64,000 bases of DNA from JAFAMB01 sp963775805 (GCA_963775805.1 CAVZKG010000002.1:744001-808000); one strand, 5' to 3'. Shown: positions 36,112 to 46,081, counted from the stretch's first letter. Notes: generated from the letters alone by a model not told the origin. A program made the numbers and translations.

Positions 36112-38472
36112 TTGTCCAGGAGGGATATTAACAATACGGCTAAGGCGGGCCTATCAACAGGAGGCGAGGAGGATTGCTTCCTTCAGAGTGACCTGCTTGT
36201 GCAATTTGATACGCACGAGATCAGGAACGCGGGGAAAGTTACTTTCGCGACCTACAAGAATCGTTCAGACGAAATTTTTAACCGGGTCCGTCGACCGACA
36301 GCTCTATTAGATCCTTCCTGCGAATACGTCCTGGCACGCCTCGCGCCGGGTGATGAATTAGTCGATGTCGGGGCGAATATAGGGATATTTGCGCTCCCAG
36401 CCGCGAGAAAAGGGTGCCGGACCCTTGCGGTCGAAGCGCTGCCATCAAATTTCGCGCTCCTGACAACTGCGATCCGGACGAACGAATTGGCAAATATTTT
36501 TCCGGTGAACGCTGCTGCCTGGTATCGCAGCACGACCGTATTGGTCGCGGGTTCCGGAGCCGGTGGAACTGTTCAGTCTGAAGGCCAACGAGTTCCCGCC
36601 GTCAGGCTCGATGACTTAGTCCCATTGCACAATTTCAATCGAATCGCCGTAATCAAATTGGATATCGAGGGTTCGGAGCTCTACGCCCTGTGGGGATTAA
36701 CTGAAACCCTGCGCCGATTTCCGGATGTTGAACTTGTCTTCGAAGTCAATGAGCCAGCTTGCCGGTCCGCGGGGTACAGCGGTTTCCAGCTTCTGCAAAA
36801 CGTCGAATCGCTCGGTCTGAAAATTTTTTGGATATTCGGACACAAACTTGTCGAGCAACTGTCTTCCGGTCCGCGATATGTTTACTGCAGCGATTTCATA
36901 GCCACTCGTTCGAATGATTTTGAACCACCCACTGGATTTAGCGTCGGTGCGCTGACGGCTGAAGAAAAATCGGCGCTGATTCTATCGCAAATAGAGTCTC
37001 CGCATTTGGTGTGCCGAAGGTACATCGCAGAATTCTTGTCTAAATCGCCTTCAGGTGCCGCGTGCAGAAATGATCCCATAGTCGAAAGCGCGTTTGAAAT
37101 GCTGCGATTCGACCCGGAAAGATCTGTGAGAGAAGCTGCCGAAAGTCGTGTCGAAGTTGTTTATACGAAAGCGGATTCAGCTGCACCGCATACAAAGCCA
37201 GATCCTGTACCCAACTCGACCGGCAGAAAACCAACAAAAATCGCACTCGTTGGATCGCAAGCTACGTTTTGTGGGATTTCAAGCTATATCAACCATCTGG
37301 CACGGTTGCTGCAACCTTCTCTTGAGGTATTCTGCGTTCCACTGGAGCAGCGAATCATGCGCGATTTCAGTCCCGAGGGACGAAGAATCGCTAATGCAAC
37401 GGTCGCTTCACTGAGCGCAGTTTTGAACGAAGCGGGATGGATCAACATCCATTGGGAACCGGGGACCTTTGGAAGCACTCCAAGCGATATCGTCAAGCGA
37501 TTCAAGCAAATCGTACGCGCCAGGCGGCCGTTGATCATGACTTTTCACTCCATCGGGCACCCCGAACCCGACGAAAAATTGATGCGTCTGGCAGGCTTAT
37601 CACCCGGGCGAATTGGAAAAGCAATGACGCGGTGGGCGCATCGTCACCAGAAATTGAATCTTGTATGGAACACCTTTTTCAAACTGCTCAAAGCTCACGA
37701 AAAAGAGTTTCGAGTCGCGATGATTGCTCATACTTCGTTCGACGCGTACACGCTGCGGAAACTGGGATTTAAGGAGGTGTACGATCATCCGCTCTGTTAC
37801 ATGTCAGCCGAAGAGAGATCGCGTCGCACGGAAAAAACAAGGATTCAGCGCAACGACAACGGCAGAGTTGATCGGCAGGTCCGGATCGGATTGTTCGGCT
37901 TTATCGGAATCTACAAAGGGGTAAGCGCTGCGGTCGAGATGATGCGTCACCTTCCGAGAGAGTTCAGCCTTTCGATATTTGGTTCGATTCATCCAATAGT
38001 GGACCTCAAGACCAAAGAGTGTGACCCCTATTTGCAACTGATTATTGCGCGAATCGAGGAAGAGGAAATCGCTGAGCGCATCGAGTTTCAGGAAAGCCTC
38101 GATGATGATCGTTTTTTGGACGCCATCCAATCGGTCGACATTGTTCTTTGCCCTTATCTCGAAGTTGGTCAAAGCGCCTCCGGGCCCGCGAAAATGGCTA
38201 TTGAACTAGGGAAGCCGCTCATCTGCACGAGGACCGAAGCATTCCTCGAATTAGGAAAATATTATCCCAATCGCATTCGGTTTGCCGACATTGGCAATTA
38301 TTTGCAGATGGCGCTTCAGGTGCAGTCGATCGCGAAAGAGCTTGAATCGCATGGCCCCAACGCCGGTCCCTTCAACCGGTATTCCCAGTACAGCGCGGAA
38401 ACACTTGTCGCCCTGTACGAACGAATCGTTGAAGGTTCTACAAAAGCCTCTGTCGGCAGTATGCCAAACTGA
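36112..38472 (+). CDS. FkbM-type methyltransferase fused to a glycosyltransferase-like domain
   Basis: 786 aa. Residues 80-210 form an FkbM SAM-methyltransferase (LVDVGANIGIFALPAARKGC, TLAVEALPSNFALL, AVIKLDIEGSELYALWGL). Residues 280-345 are helical (EEKSALILSQIESPHLVCRR), HEAT-like. From residue 370 to the end a GT-B-type glycosyltransferase begins (IALVGSQATFCGISSYINHL) with RIGLFGFIGIYKGVSAAVEM as the start of the C-terminal domain and a late KMAIELGKPLICTRTEAFLE. It would act on cell-surface polysaccharide or glycolipid: O-methylation and sugar transfer in one chain. The exact N-terminus is uncertain. Confidence 0.82.
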   Translation: MSRRDINNTAKAGLSTGGEEDCFLQSDLLVQFDTHEIRNAGKVTFATYKNRSDEIFNRVRRPTALLDPSCEYVLARLAPGDELVDVGANIGIFALPAARKGCRTLAVEALPSNFALLTTAIRTNELANIFPVNAAAWYRSTTVLVAGSGAGGTVQSEGQRVPAVRLDDLVPLHNFNRIAVIKLDIEGSELYALWGLTETLRRFPDVELVFEVNEPACRSAGYSGFQLLQNVESLGLKIFWIFGHKLVEQLSSGPRYVYCSDFIATRSNDFEPPTGFSVGALTAEEKSALILSQIESPHLVCRRYIAEFLSKSPSGAACRNDPIVESAFEMLRFDPERSVREAAESRVEVVYTKADSAAPHTKPDPVPNSTGRKPTKIALVGSQATFCGISSYINHLARLLQPSLEVFCVPLEQRIMRDFSPEGRRIANATVASLSAVLNEAGWINIHWEPGTFGSTPSDIVKRFKQIVRARRPLIMTFHSIGHPEPDEKLMRLAGLSPGRIGKAMTRWAHRHQKLNLVWNTFFKLLKAHEKEFRVAMIAHTSFDAYTLRKLGFKEVYDHPLCYMSAEERSRRTEKTRIQRNDNGRVDRQVRIGLFGFIGIYKGVSAAVEMMRHLPREFSLSIFGSIHPIVDLKTKECDPYLQLIIARIEEEEIAERIEFQESLDDDRFLDAIQSVDIVLCPYLEVGQSASGPAKMAIELGKPLICTRTEAFLELGKYYPNRIRFADIGNYLQMALQVQSIAKELESHGPNAGPFNRYSQYSAETLVALYERIVEGSTKASVGSMPN

Positions 38473-38767
38473 AGGCTGTAAAGGGTGTTATTCGTCCGGC
38501 AAAGCCTATGCCTTGATCCGGGTAATGGATTCGGTAACGGTCTGTCCGAAATCCGGGCGATCGTCTTGGAGGCTTAGTCAGCAAAGGCTCGCTATTTGCG
38601 CGAAAATCTCTAAACTCGGATCCCAATGGGTGATCTAACTGGTAGTGGCGCTGGACCACGTTGTGGTAGGAAGTGTCCAATCCTGCTTTCCCACAAAACC
38701 GCCTTTAATTGGTGCTATCAGGCTCACGAGACGCTTGGCAGCTAGACAGTGCTGATCGCGTCCGTGC
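38473..38767. other. Intergenic region before the conflict locus
   Basis: About 295 bp with no gene. It must contain the promoter of the SIR2-TIR/STAND pair unless transcription reads through from upstream. No distinct promoter, palindrome or repeat was found. Confidence 0.35.
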
Positions 38768-40156
38768 GTGGCTGGCGCCGAAGACCTCCGAATGAGCTCT
38801 ATAGGGACCGACGATTTCTGGGAGGACCTGCTTGATTTTATCGAGCAGGGAAAGGTCATTCCGGTCATTGGCGAACATGCCGTGACTTTTGGCGAGGCTA
38901 ACGAAGCGCTCTATCCATGGCTCGCCCAAGAGCTCGCCAGGCGCCTCGGCGTGAACGGCGCTCGGCTCGCTTCGCCGCCGACGCTGAACGACGTCGCGCG
39001 CGAGCATCTTCTGGCCGGCGGCGAACGCAACGCGATCTACACCCGGCTTTCGCGTATCCTGCGCGAGGGGTGCCCACAGCCGGGTGAAACCCTTCGATAT
39101 CTCGCCGGGATCGCTGCATTCAACCTTTATCTCAGCACGACCTTCGATCCGCTGCTGGAACGGGCCCTTAACGCCGTGCGTTTCGATGGTGAGGTAGCCA
39201 CGCGAACGCAAGCGTTTTTTCCTGGGGCAGCCAACAAGGACCTTCCGGCACGTCGCGCGGAACTGGCGGGTGTTACCGTCTATCATGTACTTGGCAAAGT
39301 GTCGGTAGCCGCCGGGGAATTCGTCGCGTGGGAGGAAGACCTGCTGGATTTTATTTGCGAACTGCCGCGGCACCTTTCGACCGACGTGATGAAACATCTC
39401 GGCAACGATCTCAAATCGCACGCACTGCTGCTCATCGGCCTGAATTTCTCCGATTGGCTCACTCGCCTCTTCCTGCGAGTCAGCCGTCAGGACCCGCTCT
39501 CCCGAGTGACACTAGCCTCCTGGTTCGCTGATGGACCGCCGGGTAGTGTGCCTCAAAGCATGGTGATGTTTTTCGGAGGAGTCAGCCGCAGCATTAAGGT
39601 TATCGAGTGTGACCCGGCCGCGTTTGCTTCAGAGTTGGCCGGCTACTGGCAGAAACGCCACCCTGCGACAGTCGGCCCTGGCCGCTTTGACGGGACGACC
39701 GGTCCGCGTGGACTAGTTTTCATCAGTTACGCCCGGGAGGATGAAGCCGGGGCGCGCTCTCTTGCGGAGGGCTTAAAGGCCCAGGGCTGCGATGTCTATT
39801 TCGACCGTGAGCGCCTCGGGACAGGAATCAATTTTCACTTTCAGCTGGAGGATCAGGTGCGAAAACATTGCGGACTCTTTCTGTCTGTGATCTCGTCGAC
39901 CACCGAGAGCGCTGTAGGAGACAATTACTTCCGCCGGGAACGATACTGGGCCTCGAAGCGCGCGGAAGGGTACTCCGACGCTGAGCGCGGGGAGTTTTAT
40001 CTCCCGGTGCTAATCCATCCGGTGTTGCCTGCCGGGATACGGCAGGAGCCGCGTATTTTTTCCGGTTGCCAGTGGAATCATCTGCCTTGCGGGACGCCGA
40101 ATCTGGAATTTGGGCGGACCGTGGCTGAGCTGCAGCGCAAATACCGGGGAAGTTAG
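38768..40156 (+). CDS. SIR2-like/TIR two-domain protein
   Basis: 462 aa. Residues 15-280 resemble SIR2-like NAD-binding domains of conflict systems: GKVIPVIGEHAV, FNLYLSTTFDPLLERAL, and SHALLLIGLNFSDWLTRLFL. Where HG is expected (VYHLHG) the protein has VYHVLG, so the SIR2 half may not be catalytic. Residues 313-460 form a TIR domain (GLVFISYAREDEAGARSLAE, GCDVYFDRERLGTGINF, KHCGLFLSVIS) with a Glu in YFRRERYWA at the expected catalytic site. Both folds can deplete NAD+. The start may be GTG 38768 or ATG 38792. It ends 7 nt before the STAND gene. Confidence 0.85.
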   Translation: MAGAEDLRMSSIGTDDFWEDLLDFIEQGKVIPVIGEHAVTFGEANEALYPWLAQELARRLGVNGARLASPPTLNDVAREHLLAGGERNAIYTRLSRILREGCPQPGETLRYLAGIAAFNLYLSTTFDPLLERALNAVRFDGEVATRTQAFFPGAANKDLPARRAELAGVTVYHVLGKVSVAAGEFVAWEEDLLDFICELPRHLSTDVMKHLGNDLKSHALLLIGLNFSDWLTRLFLRVSRQDPLSRVTLASWFADGPPGSVPQSMVMFFGGVSRSIKVIECDPAAFASELAGYWQKRHPATVGPGRFDGTTGPRGLVFISYAREDEAGARSLAEGLKAQGCDVYFDRERLGTGINFHFQLEDQVRKHCGLFLSVISSTTESAVGDNYFRRERYWASKRAEGYSDAERGEFYLPVLIHPVLPAGIRQEPRIFSGCQWNHLPCGTPNLEFGRTVAELQRKYRGS

Positions 40157-40163
40157 GGCATTT

Positions 40164-43100
40164 ATGAGCCTCGCCGAACCCAAGATCTCAACGGTCAGCC
40201 CCGAGGCGCCCTGGCTCGGCCTGCGTTCCTTTACGGAGGGTGCTCGCGAGTATTTCTTCGGACGCGATGCCGAGGTGCGCGACATCTTTCAACGCGTTGT
40301 GCATAAACCGCTCACGACGCTCTTCGGCCGATCCGGCCTTGGCAAGACTTCGTTGCTGCAGGCCGCGCTCGTCCCCCGGCTGCGAGATGCAGGCTTTGTG
40401 CCAATCGTTCTCCGCCTCGATTACGCCGAGGGGGCTGCAACCCTTGTACAGCAATTTGTCGATGCACTCATCGCCGCACTCGCACCGGCCCTTCCCGGCG
40501 TGGAGACTTCATTGACTCACATCACGGTCGACGCGAGTCTACCTTGGCTCCTGTTCCATGATCCGGAGTTCGGCCTCACGGCGCCAGAGGCACCGCGCCC
40601 GGTTGTGTTACTCGATCAGTTCGAGGAAATCTTCACGATGGGCCAAGCCACATCCGAGCGTCAGGGTGCCGCGGCAGATTTTCTGGAAATGCTCGGCGAT
40701 CTGGTCGAAAATCGTGTTCCCCAGAGCTTGCGGGCCAGGCTTGAAACCGACGACGCCCTTGCCGAACGCCTGGACTACTCCGCACGTCCGGCAAAGGTTC
40801 TTCTTTCCCTACGCGAAGATTTTCTTCACATGCTTGAGCGTCACCGTGCCCGGATGCCCGCTCTGATGGACAACCGGTTCGAACTGCGGCTTCTTACCGG
40901 GGCGCAGGCGCTGGAGGCAGTTATAGAGCCGGGACGCCTGCGTTGCGGCCCTGGCAGCGATTTGGAACCTCTGGTTTCCGACGCGACTGGTGGCGCGATT
41001 GTGCGATTTGTGGCGGGGGTCGGGCCGGATATCCCACTTGCGGAAATCGACGCAGTCCCGCCGTTGCTTAGCCTGCTCTGCGCCGAGCTGAACGAACAGC
41101 GCATGGCAGCCGGAGAAAGCGTGATTCGGCCCGGGCAGCTCGAAGGCCGCGCCGAAGATATCCTAAAGCAGTTCTACGAGCGCTGTTTCGCCCCTCAACC
41201 TTCGGCCGTCCGCGCATTCGTCGAGGATCGACTGCTCAGCGCTGCGGGCTTTCGCGAAAGCACCACTCTGGACACGGCCACGGACGATCTGGTCCGGAAG
41301 GCGGGATTGACGGAGGCCGAGGCCGCACAGGCCATCGCTCAGCTCGTGGACGCCCGCTTGCTGACCAGTGAGGAGCGGAGCGGGATCCGGCGGATTGAAT
41401 TGACGCACGATATTTTGACCAGTGTCGCCCGTCGAAGCCGGGATGTACGGCTCGAACGCGAGGTTGCCGCCCGACGCCGTCGGCAGCGCGCCCGGTTCAT
41501 AGGGTTGATCGTAGGCCTGGCGCTGCTGCTTGCCTGCGTATCCGTGCCGCTGGCGGTATGGGCGCTAAGGGAAAGGGGATCGGCCGAAGCGCGCAGGCAA
41601 CAGGCCGTGGCCGCTCAACTTGCCGCCGACACGCAGAAACAGGAGGCCCTGACCGCCAAGGTCGATGCCGAAAAACGAAAGCAGCAAGCGTTGACTGCTG
41701 AGCAAGCGGCATTGAATGCCAAAAACGACGCCGATGCCCAGAAGGGAGAAGCCCTAGCCGCTCGAGATAAATTGGAGCTGAAGAATCGCGAAATGGCATC
41801 GTTGCTCAAGGAAGCGGCACAATTAACTCGACTGACCGCGGAGCAGAAATTCGAGGCCGGAAAGGACGCGGAAGCGCTGGCATACCTGGCCTGGGCAAAT
41901 CGCTACATTCCGGAATCATCTCTTCTCGCGGTAGCCGCAATACCCGAGGTCTGTTCACCGCCGATTACGCACGCAGAGGCCACTTTCGAAGGCCACACCG
42001 ATGCGATTGCTAGTGCGGTATTCAGCCCGGACGGCCGGCGGATACTCACGGCATCGAATGACAAGACCGCGCGGCTCTGGGACGCGGAGAACGGCAAACT
42101 GCTGGCCACTTTTCAAGGCCATATTGATGTCGTTGTGAGCGCGGTGTTTAGCGCGGACGGCCGGCGTGTTCTCACGGCGTCGAATGACAAGACCGCGCGG
42201 CTCTGGGAAGCGGAGAGCGGCAAATTGCTGGCCGCTTTCCAAGGGCACACCGACATCGTTACTAGTGCGGTGTTCAGCCCGGATGGCAAGCGTGTGCTCA
42301 CGGCATCGAATGACAAGACCGCGCGGCTCTGGGAAACTGAAAGCGGCAAACTGCTGACCACTTTCCAAGGCCACACCGACGGCCTTAGTGGAGCGGTATT
42401 CAGCCCGGATGGTGAGCGGGTGCTGACTGCCTCATGGGACGAAACCGCGCGGCTCTGGGAGACCGAGAGTGGCAAGCTGCTGGCGACTCTCCAAGGCCAC
42501 ACCGCCGGAGTTCGTAGTGCGGTATTCGACCCTGGCGGCCGGCGGGTGCTTACGGCGTCGAATGACGAGACCGCGCGACTATGGGAGAGTGAAAGCGGCA
42601 AACTACTGGCCACTTTCCAAGGCCACACTCAACCGATTTTGAGCGCGGCCTTCAGTCCGGATGGCCGACGAGTGCTCACGGCATCGACTGATCGAACCGC
42701 TCGACTCTGGGAGGTCGACAGCGGCAAACTGCTGGTCACGTTCCAAGGCCACACCGGTTCAGTTTGGAGTGCGGTATTCAGCCCGGATGGTCGACGAGTG
42801 CTCACAGCATCGACCGATCGGACTGCGCGACTCTGGGAGACTGAGACCGGAAAACTGCTGGCCACTCTCCAAGGCCACACTGACGCGCTTGCCAATGCGG
42901 TATTTAGCCCGGACGGCCGGCGGATACTCACCGTCTCGAGTGACAAGACCGCTCGACTCTGGGAAGCTGAAAGCGACAAATTCCCGACCACTTTCCAAGG
43001 CCACACCGGCTCAGTTCTGAGCGCGGTATTCAGCCCGGACGGTCAGCGCGTGGTCACCGCCTCGAACGACAAGACCGCGCGGCTCTGGGAGACTAAGAGC

Positions 43101-45290
43101 GGCAAGCTGCTTGCCACTTTCCAAGGGCACACCAAATTAGTTGTGAGCGCGGTGTTTAGCCCGGACGGCCGGCGGATACTCACTGCGTCAAATGACAAGA
43201 CCGCGCGGCTCTGGGAAGCGGAGAGCGGCAAACTGCTGGCTACTTTCGAAGGCCACACCGACATCGTTAATAGCGCGGTGTTCAGCCCGGACGGCAAGCG
43301 TGTGCTCACCGCTTCAACGGACGAGACTGCTATGCTCTGGGATATTGAGAGCGGCAAACCGCTGAGCACTTTCCAAGGCCACACGGACGGGGTTGCTACC
43401 GCGGTATTCAGTCCGGACGGCCGCTGGGTGCTTACCGCCTCTTGGGACCACACCGCACGGCTCTGGGACAGCGAAAGCGGGAAGACCCTAGTCATTTTCC
43501 GAGGCCACACTGAACCAGTGCAGAGTGCGGTATTCAGCCCGGATGGCCGGCTGGTGCTCACAGCCGCAAGGGACCAAACCGCGCGACTCTGGGAAGTTGA
43601 GAGCGGCAAACTGCTTCGCACTTTCCAAGGGCATACCGATATGGTGGTTAGCGCCGTATTTAGCCCAGATGGCAAGTGGGTACTCACTGCTTCGACAGAT
43701 CAAACCGCGCGACTCTGGGAGGTCGAAAGTGGCAGACTCTTGACTATTTTCCGAGGCCACGCTGGCACCGTTTGGAGCGCTGTCTTTAGCCCGGACGGGC
43801 GACGGGTGCTCACCGCCGCTGATGACAGGACCGCGCGACTCTGGTTTGTGGCGCCAGCGAATGTTTCCCCACCGGATTGGTACGTTGACTTTCTAGTTTG
43901 GCTCGGAGGCAAAAGAATCGGCGGGGGCGGCGAGGTCGAGACTCTTTCCGGAGAGGAGATGGGCAAACTCGAGACCGAGATTCGTTCACACCAGAATGAA
44001 GATTCCGATTTTGCCCGGCTCCTTCGCTGGCGGCTGTCAAACGCGGCGGTTCGACCGGTGGATCCTTACGACACAATCACTCAAGTACAGGCGTGTGACC
44101 TAATCATCCGACCCGAGATGAACGAATACGAAGCCGACCACGCCTATAACCTCGATCCATGGCACCCACTGATCCATTTGGCGCTAGCCGGCTTCGAAAA
44201 AGACCCTATCCGCGCAGATTTTCTGCGCCGGTACTCGCTCAGTCGATTGCCGGACGATCCAAAACTCCGGCAACGCGCCGCCGAGTTCCTCGAACAGGAA
44301 GTTGACGCTTTAGCAGGAGAAACAAAAACCCTTATCGCGCAGGGCAAGCTCGCAGAAGCGCTGGATGCGTACCGGCAAGACCTGGACATCGCCAAACATA
44401 TTGCCGCGCGGGACAATGTTAACACGCACTGGCAGTTTAATCTCTCCTGTTGTTACGAAAGGATTGGTGACGTTTTGCAAGCCCAAGGCAAGCCTGCCGA
44501 GGCGATGGAGGCTTACGGTGAAGCCTTGCCCATCTTCCAATGGCTGGTCGCCCAGGACTCGTCCAACGCCAGCTGGCAACTCAGCTTAGCCTTGAGTTAT
44601 AATAGCGCAGGGAATTCCCTGAGCGACCAGGACAAGAGTGTCGAGGCGGTGGACGTTTACCATCAAGCCTTGTCTCTTTTCAAGCAGCTAGCCAGCCAAA
44701 ATCCGACCAACTCCAACTTTCAATACGACATAGCGATAACCCAGAGCAACCTTGGCGACGCCTTGGGAGCCGAAGGAAACCTTGACGAGGCCTTCGAGGC
44801 GTACGGGCAAAAGCTAGCTATTTTAATGCGTCTTGTCGCTGAAACTCCTAGCAATGTCGATTGGCAGCGTGAGTTGGCGTTGGGCTACGATAGCACCGGT
44901 AATGTTCTGGCTGCCAAAGGCAACGTTTCACAAGCGCTGGAGGCTTATCAAAAAGGTCTGAATATCTGGCAAACGCTCGCCGAGCAAGATCCGTCTAACT
45001 CCGATCGCCAAACTGACCTCAAAAATGCCAGGCTGCTAAGTGGGTGTGACGTCGTGATCGCCGAAGTCTTTCCTGGAACGGTTGCCGAGCGTATTGGATT
45101 GAAGGTTGGAGACACCCTCCTTTCGTACAATGGTCGAATAATCCTGAACGTTACGGTGCTCCCTTACGTGACTAATTCCACGCATGGCAGTCCCCGGAAA
45201 TTACGGCTGCGGCGCGATGGAAAAGAAATCACACTCACCGTTCCACCAGGTCGTCTCGGGATACGGGTTGAGCCAAGGGCGCACCATTGA
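40164..45290 (+). CDS. STAND NTPase with TM, 15 WD40 repeats, TPR-like repeats and PDZ domain
   Basis: 1708 aa from ATG 40164 (an earlier in-frame ATG at 40110 lies inside the SIR2-TIR gene). Residues 15-420 are an nSTAND1-like NTPase: Walker A GRSGLGKTS at 55-63, Walker B VVLLDQFEEIF, and a winged-helix end RRIELTHDILTSVARR. One TM helix at about 441-470 (FIGLIVGLALLLACVSVPLA) is followed by an Ala/Lys/Gln coiled coil. Residues 606-1235 hold 15 WD40 repeats of exactly 42 residues (GHTxxVxSAVFSPDGRRVLT, then ASxDxTARLWExESGKLL). Residues 1376-1622 are about four TPR-like repeats. The last 80 residues form a PDZ domain (VIAEVFPGTVAERIGLKVGD). I infer a sensor-switch whose partner effector is SIR2-TIR. 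Confidence 0.88.
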   Translation: MSLAEPKISTVSPEAPWLGLRSFTEGAREYFFGRDAEVRDIFQRVVHKPLTTLFGRSGLGKTSLLQAALVPRLRDAGFVPIVLRLDYAEGAATLVQQFVDALIAALAPALPGVETSLTHITVDASLPWLLFHDPEFGLTAPEAPRPVVLLDQFEEIFTMGQATSERQGAAADFLEMLGDLVENRVPQSLRARLETDDALAERLDYSARPAKVLLSLREDFLHMLERHRARMPALMDNRFELRLLTGAQALEAVIEPGRLRCGPGSDLEPLVSDATGGAIVRFVAGVGPDIPLAEIDAVPPLLSLLCAELNEQRMAAGESVIRPGQLEGRAEDILKQFYERCFAPQPSAVRAFVEDRLLSAAGFRESTTLDTATDDLVRKAGLTEAEAAQAIAQLVDARLLTSEERSGIRRIELTHDILTSVARRSRDVRLEREVAARRRRQRARFIGLIVGLALLLACVSVPLAVWALRERGSAEARRQQAVAAQLAADTQKQEALTAKVDAEKRKQQALTAEQAALNAKNDADAQKGEALAARDKLELKNREMASLLKEAAQLTRLTAEQKFEAGKDAEALAYLAWANRYIPESSLLAVAAIPEVCSPPITHAEATFEGHTDAIASAVFSPDGRRILTASNDKTARLWDAENGKLLATFQGHIDVVVSAVFSADGRRVLTASNDKTARLWEAESGKLLAAFQGHTDIVTSAVFSPDGKRVLTASNDKTARLWETESGKLLTTFQGHTDGLSGAVFSPDGERVLTASWDETARLWETESGKLLATLQGHTAGVRSAVFDPGGRRVLTASNDETARLWESESGKLLATFQGHTQPILSAAFSPDGRRVLTASTDRTARLWEVDSGKLLVTFQGHTGSVWSAVFSPDGRRVLTASTDRTARLWETETGKLLATLQGHTDALANAVFSPDGRRILTVSSDKTARLWEAESDKFPTTFQGHTGSVLSAVFSPDGQRVVTASNDKTARLWETKSGKLLATFQGHTKLVVSAVFSPDGRRILTASNDKTARLWEAESGKLLATFEGHTDIVNSAVFSPDGKRVLTASTDETAMLWDIESGKPLSTFQGHTDGVATAVFSPDGRWVLTASWDHTARLWDSESGKTLVIFRGHTEPVQSAVFSPDGRLVLTAARDQTARLWEVESGKLLRTFQGHTDMVVSAVFSPDGKWVLTASTDQTARLWEVESGRLLTIFRGHAGTVWSAVFSPDGRRVLTAADDRTARLWFVAPANVSPPDWYVDFLVWLGGKRIGGGGEVETLSGEEMGKLETEIRSHQNEDSDFARLLRWRLSNAAVRPVDPYDTITQVQACDLIIRPEMNEYEADHAYNLDPWHPLIHLALAGFEKDPIRADFLRRYSLSRLPDDPKLRQRAAEFLEQEVDALAGETKTLIAQGKLAEALDAYRQDLDIAKHIAARDNVNTHWQFNLSCCYERIGDVLQAQGKPAEAMEAYGEALPIFQWLVAQDSSNASWQLSLALSYNSAGNSLSDQDKSVEAVDVYHQALSLFKQLASQNPTNSNFQYDIAITQSNLGDALGAEGNLDEAFEAYGQKLAILMRLVAETPSNVDWQRELALGYDSTGNVLAAKGNVSQALEAYQKGLNIWQTLAEQDPSNSDRQTDLKNARLLSGCDVVIAEVFPGTVAERIGLKVGDTLLSYNGRIILNVTVLPYVTNSTHGSPRKLRLRRDGKEITLTVPPGRLGIRVEPRAHH
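41980..43870 (+). repeat. 126-bp tandem repeats encoding WD40 units
   Basis: Fifteen tandem units of 126 bp, nearly alike at the DNA level (for example GCCACTTTCCAAGGCCACAC and GACCGCGCGGCTCTGGGA recur). This identity exceeds what protein function requires and suggests recent expansion or gene conversion, which allows repeat-number change and diversification. Confidence 0.85.
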
Positions 45291-45484
45291 AGGGATGCGA
45301 AATAAGACGAATCGTTCATTGGATGCCCGGACGTTGGCTCATGCACACCCAAACCGTCGAAAGAAATTGGCAAGACGATGTCCATTTCCGAAAATCCCGT
45401 TCGTCGATCCGATGCCAGGCCGATGAGGCCGACTCAACCAGCAAAAGAAATTTATTGCGCTAAAAAATCTACAAAAGAATCGCT

Positions 45485-46081
45485 ATGAGAAAGATCAGGA
45501 TCATCGAACATATCTCGCTGGACGGCGTAATCCAGGCCCCCGGTGGGCCGAACGAAGACGGCGACTACCCCCACGGCGGATGGGCGGTGCCGCATCACGA
45601 CCCGTCCGTGGGGGAAGCCATCGTCGCGGGGCTGGGCGCCGCTTTCGATCTGCTGCTGGGCCGCCGAACCTACGATATTTTCAGTGAATATTGGCCAAAA
45701 GCCGAGAAGAGTCCGATGGCGGACAGTCTGAACGCGGCGACGAAATACGTCGCGACCCACCGGCCGGACAGTCTTGGATGGGGGCCGGTCGAGGACCTTG
45801 GACCGGACATCGTCGATGGCGTTCGCCGCATCAAGGCGAAGGACGGGCAGGACCTGATCGTCTGGGGCAGCTCGACGCTGACACCGGTGCTGCTCGAACA
45901 CGGGCTTGCTGATGAGGTCTTGCTGCTCGTCTTTCCGATCCTGCTCGGCACAGGCAAACGTTTCTTTTCGGATGGAGCCCCGCCACGCGAACTCGCGCTG
46001 GTCGACACGAAGGCTGCGTCCTCGGGCGTCGTCATCAGCACCTACAGGCCCAGCGGGCCTTTGCGGACCGGCTCCTTCTGA
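45485..46081 (+). CDS. RibD C-terminal/dihydrofolate-reductase-fold protein
   Basis: 198 aa. The N-terminal MRKIRIIEHISLDGVIQAPG, LLLGRRTYDIFSEYWP, and IVWGSSTLTPVLLEHGLADE are the standard landmarks of RibD_C-type reductases (annotated 'dihydrofolate reductase family'). The exact reaction is unknown; the fold binds NADPH. GC is visibly higher than in the preceding gene, and it opens a run of GC-rich genes to 51.4 kb, suggesting horizontal transfer. It ends about 85 bp before a minus-strand fragment. Confidence 0.85.
   Translation: MRKIRIIEHISLDGVIQAPGGPNEDGDYPHGGWAVPHHDPSVGEAIVAGLGAAFDLLLGRRTYDIFSEYWPKAEKSPMADSLNAATKYVATHRPDSLGWGPVEDLGPDIVDGVRRIKAKDGQDLIVWGSSTLTPVLLEHGLADEVLLLVFPILLGTGKRFFSDGAPPRELALVDTKAASSGVVISTYRPSGPLRTGSF

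Noticed and set aside
41955..43966. Serial minus-strand frames across the WD40 region
   Set aside because: Repeat-driven antisense frames; the plus strand has an uninterrupted 1708-codon gene.
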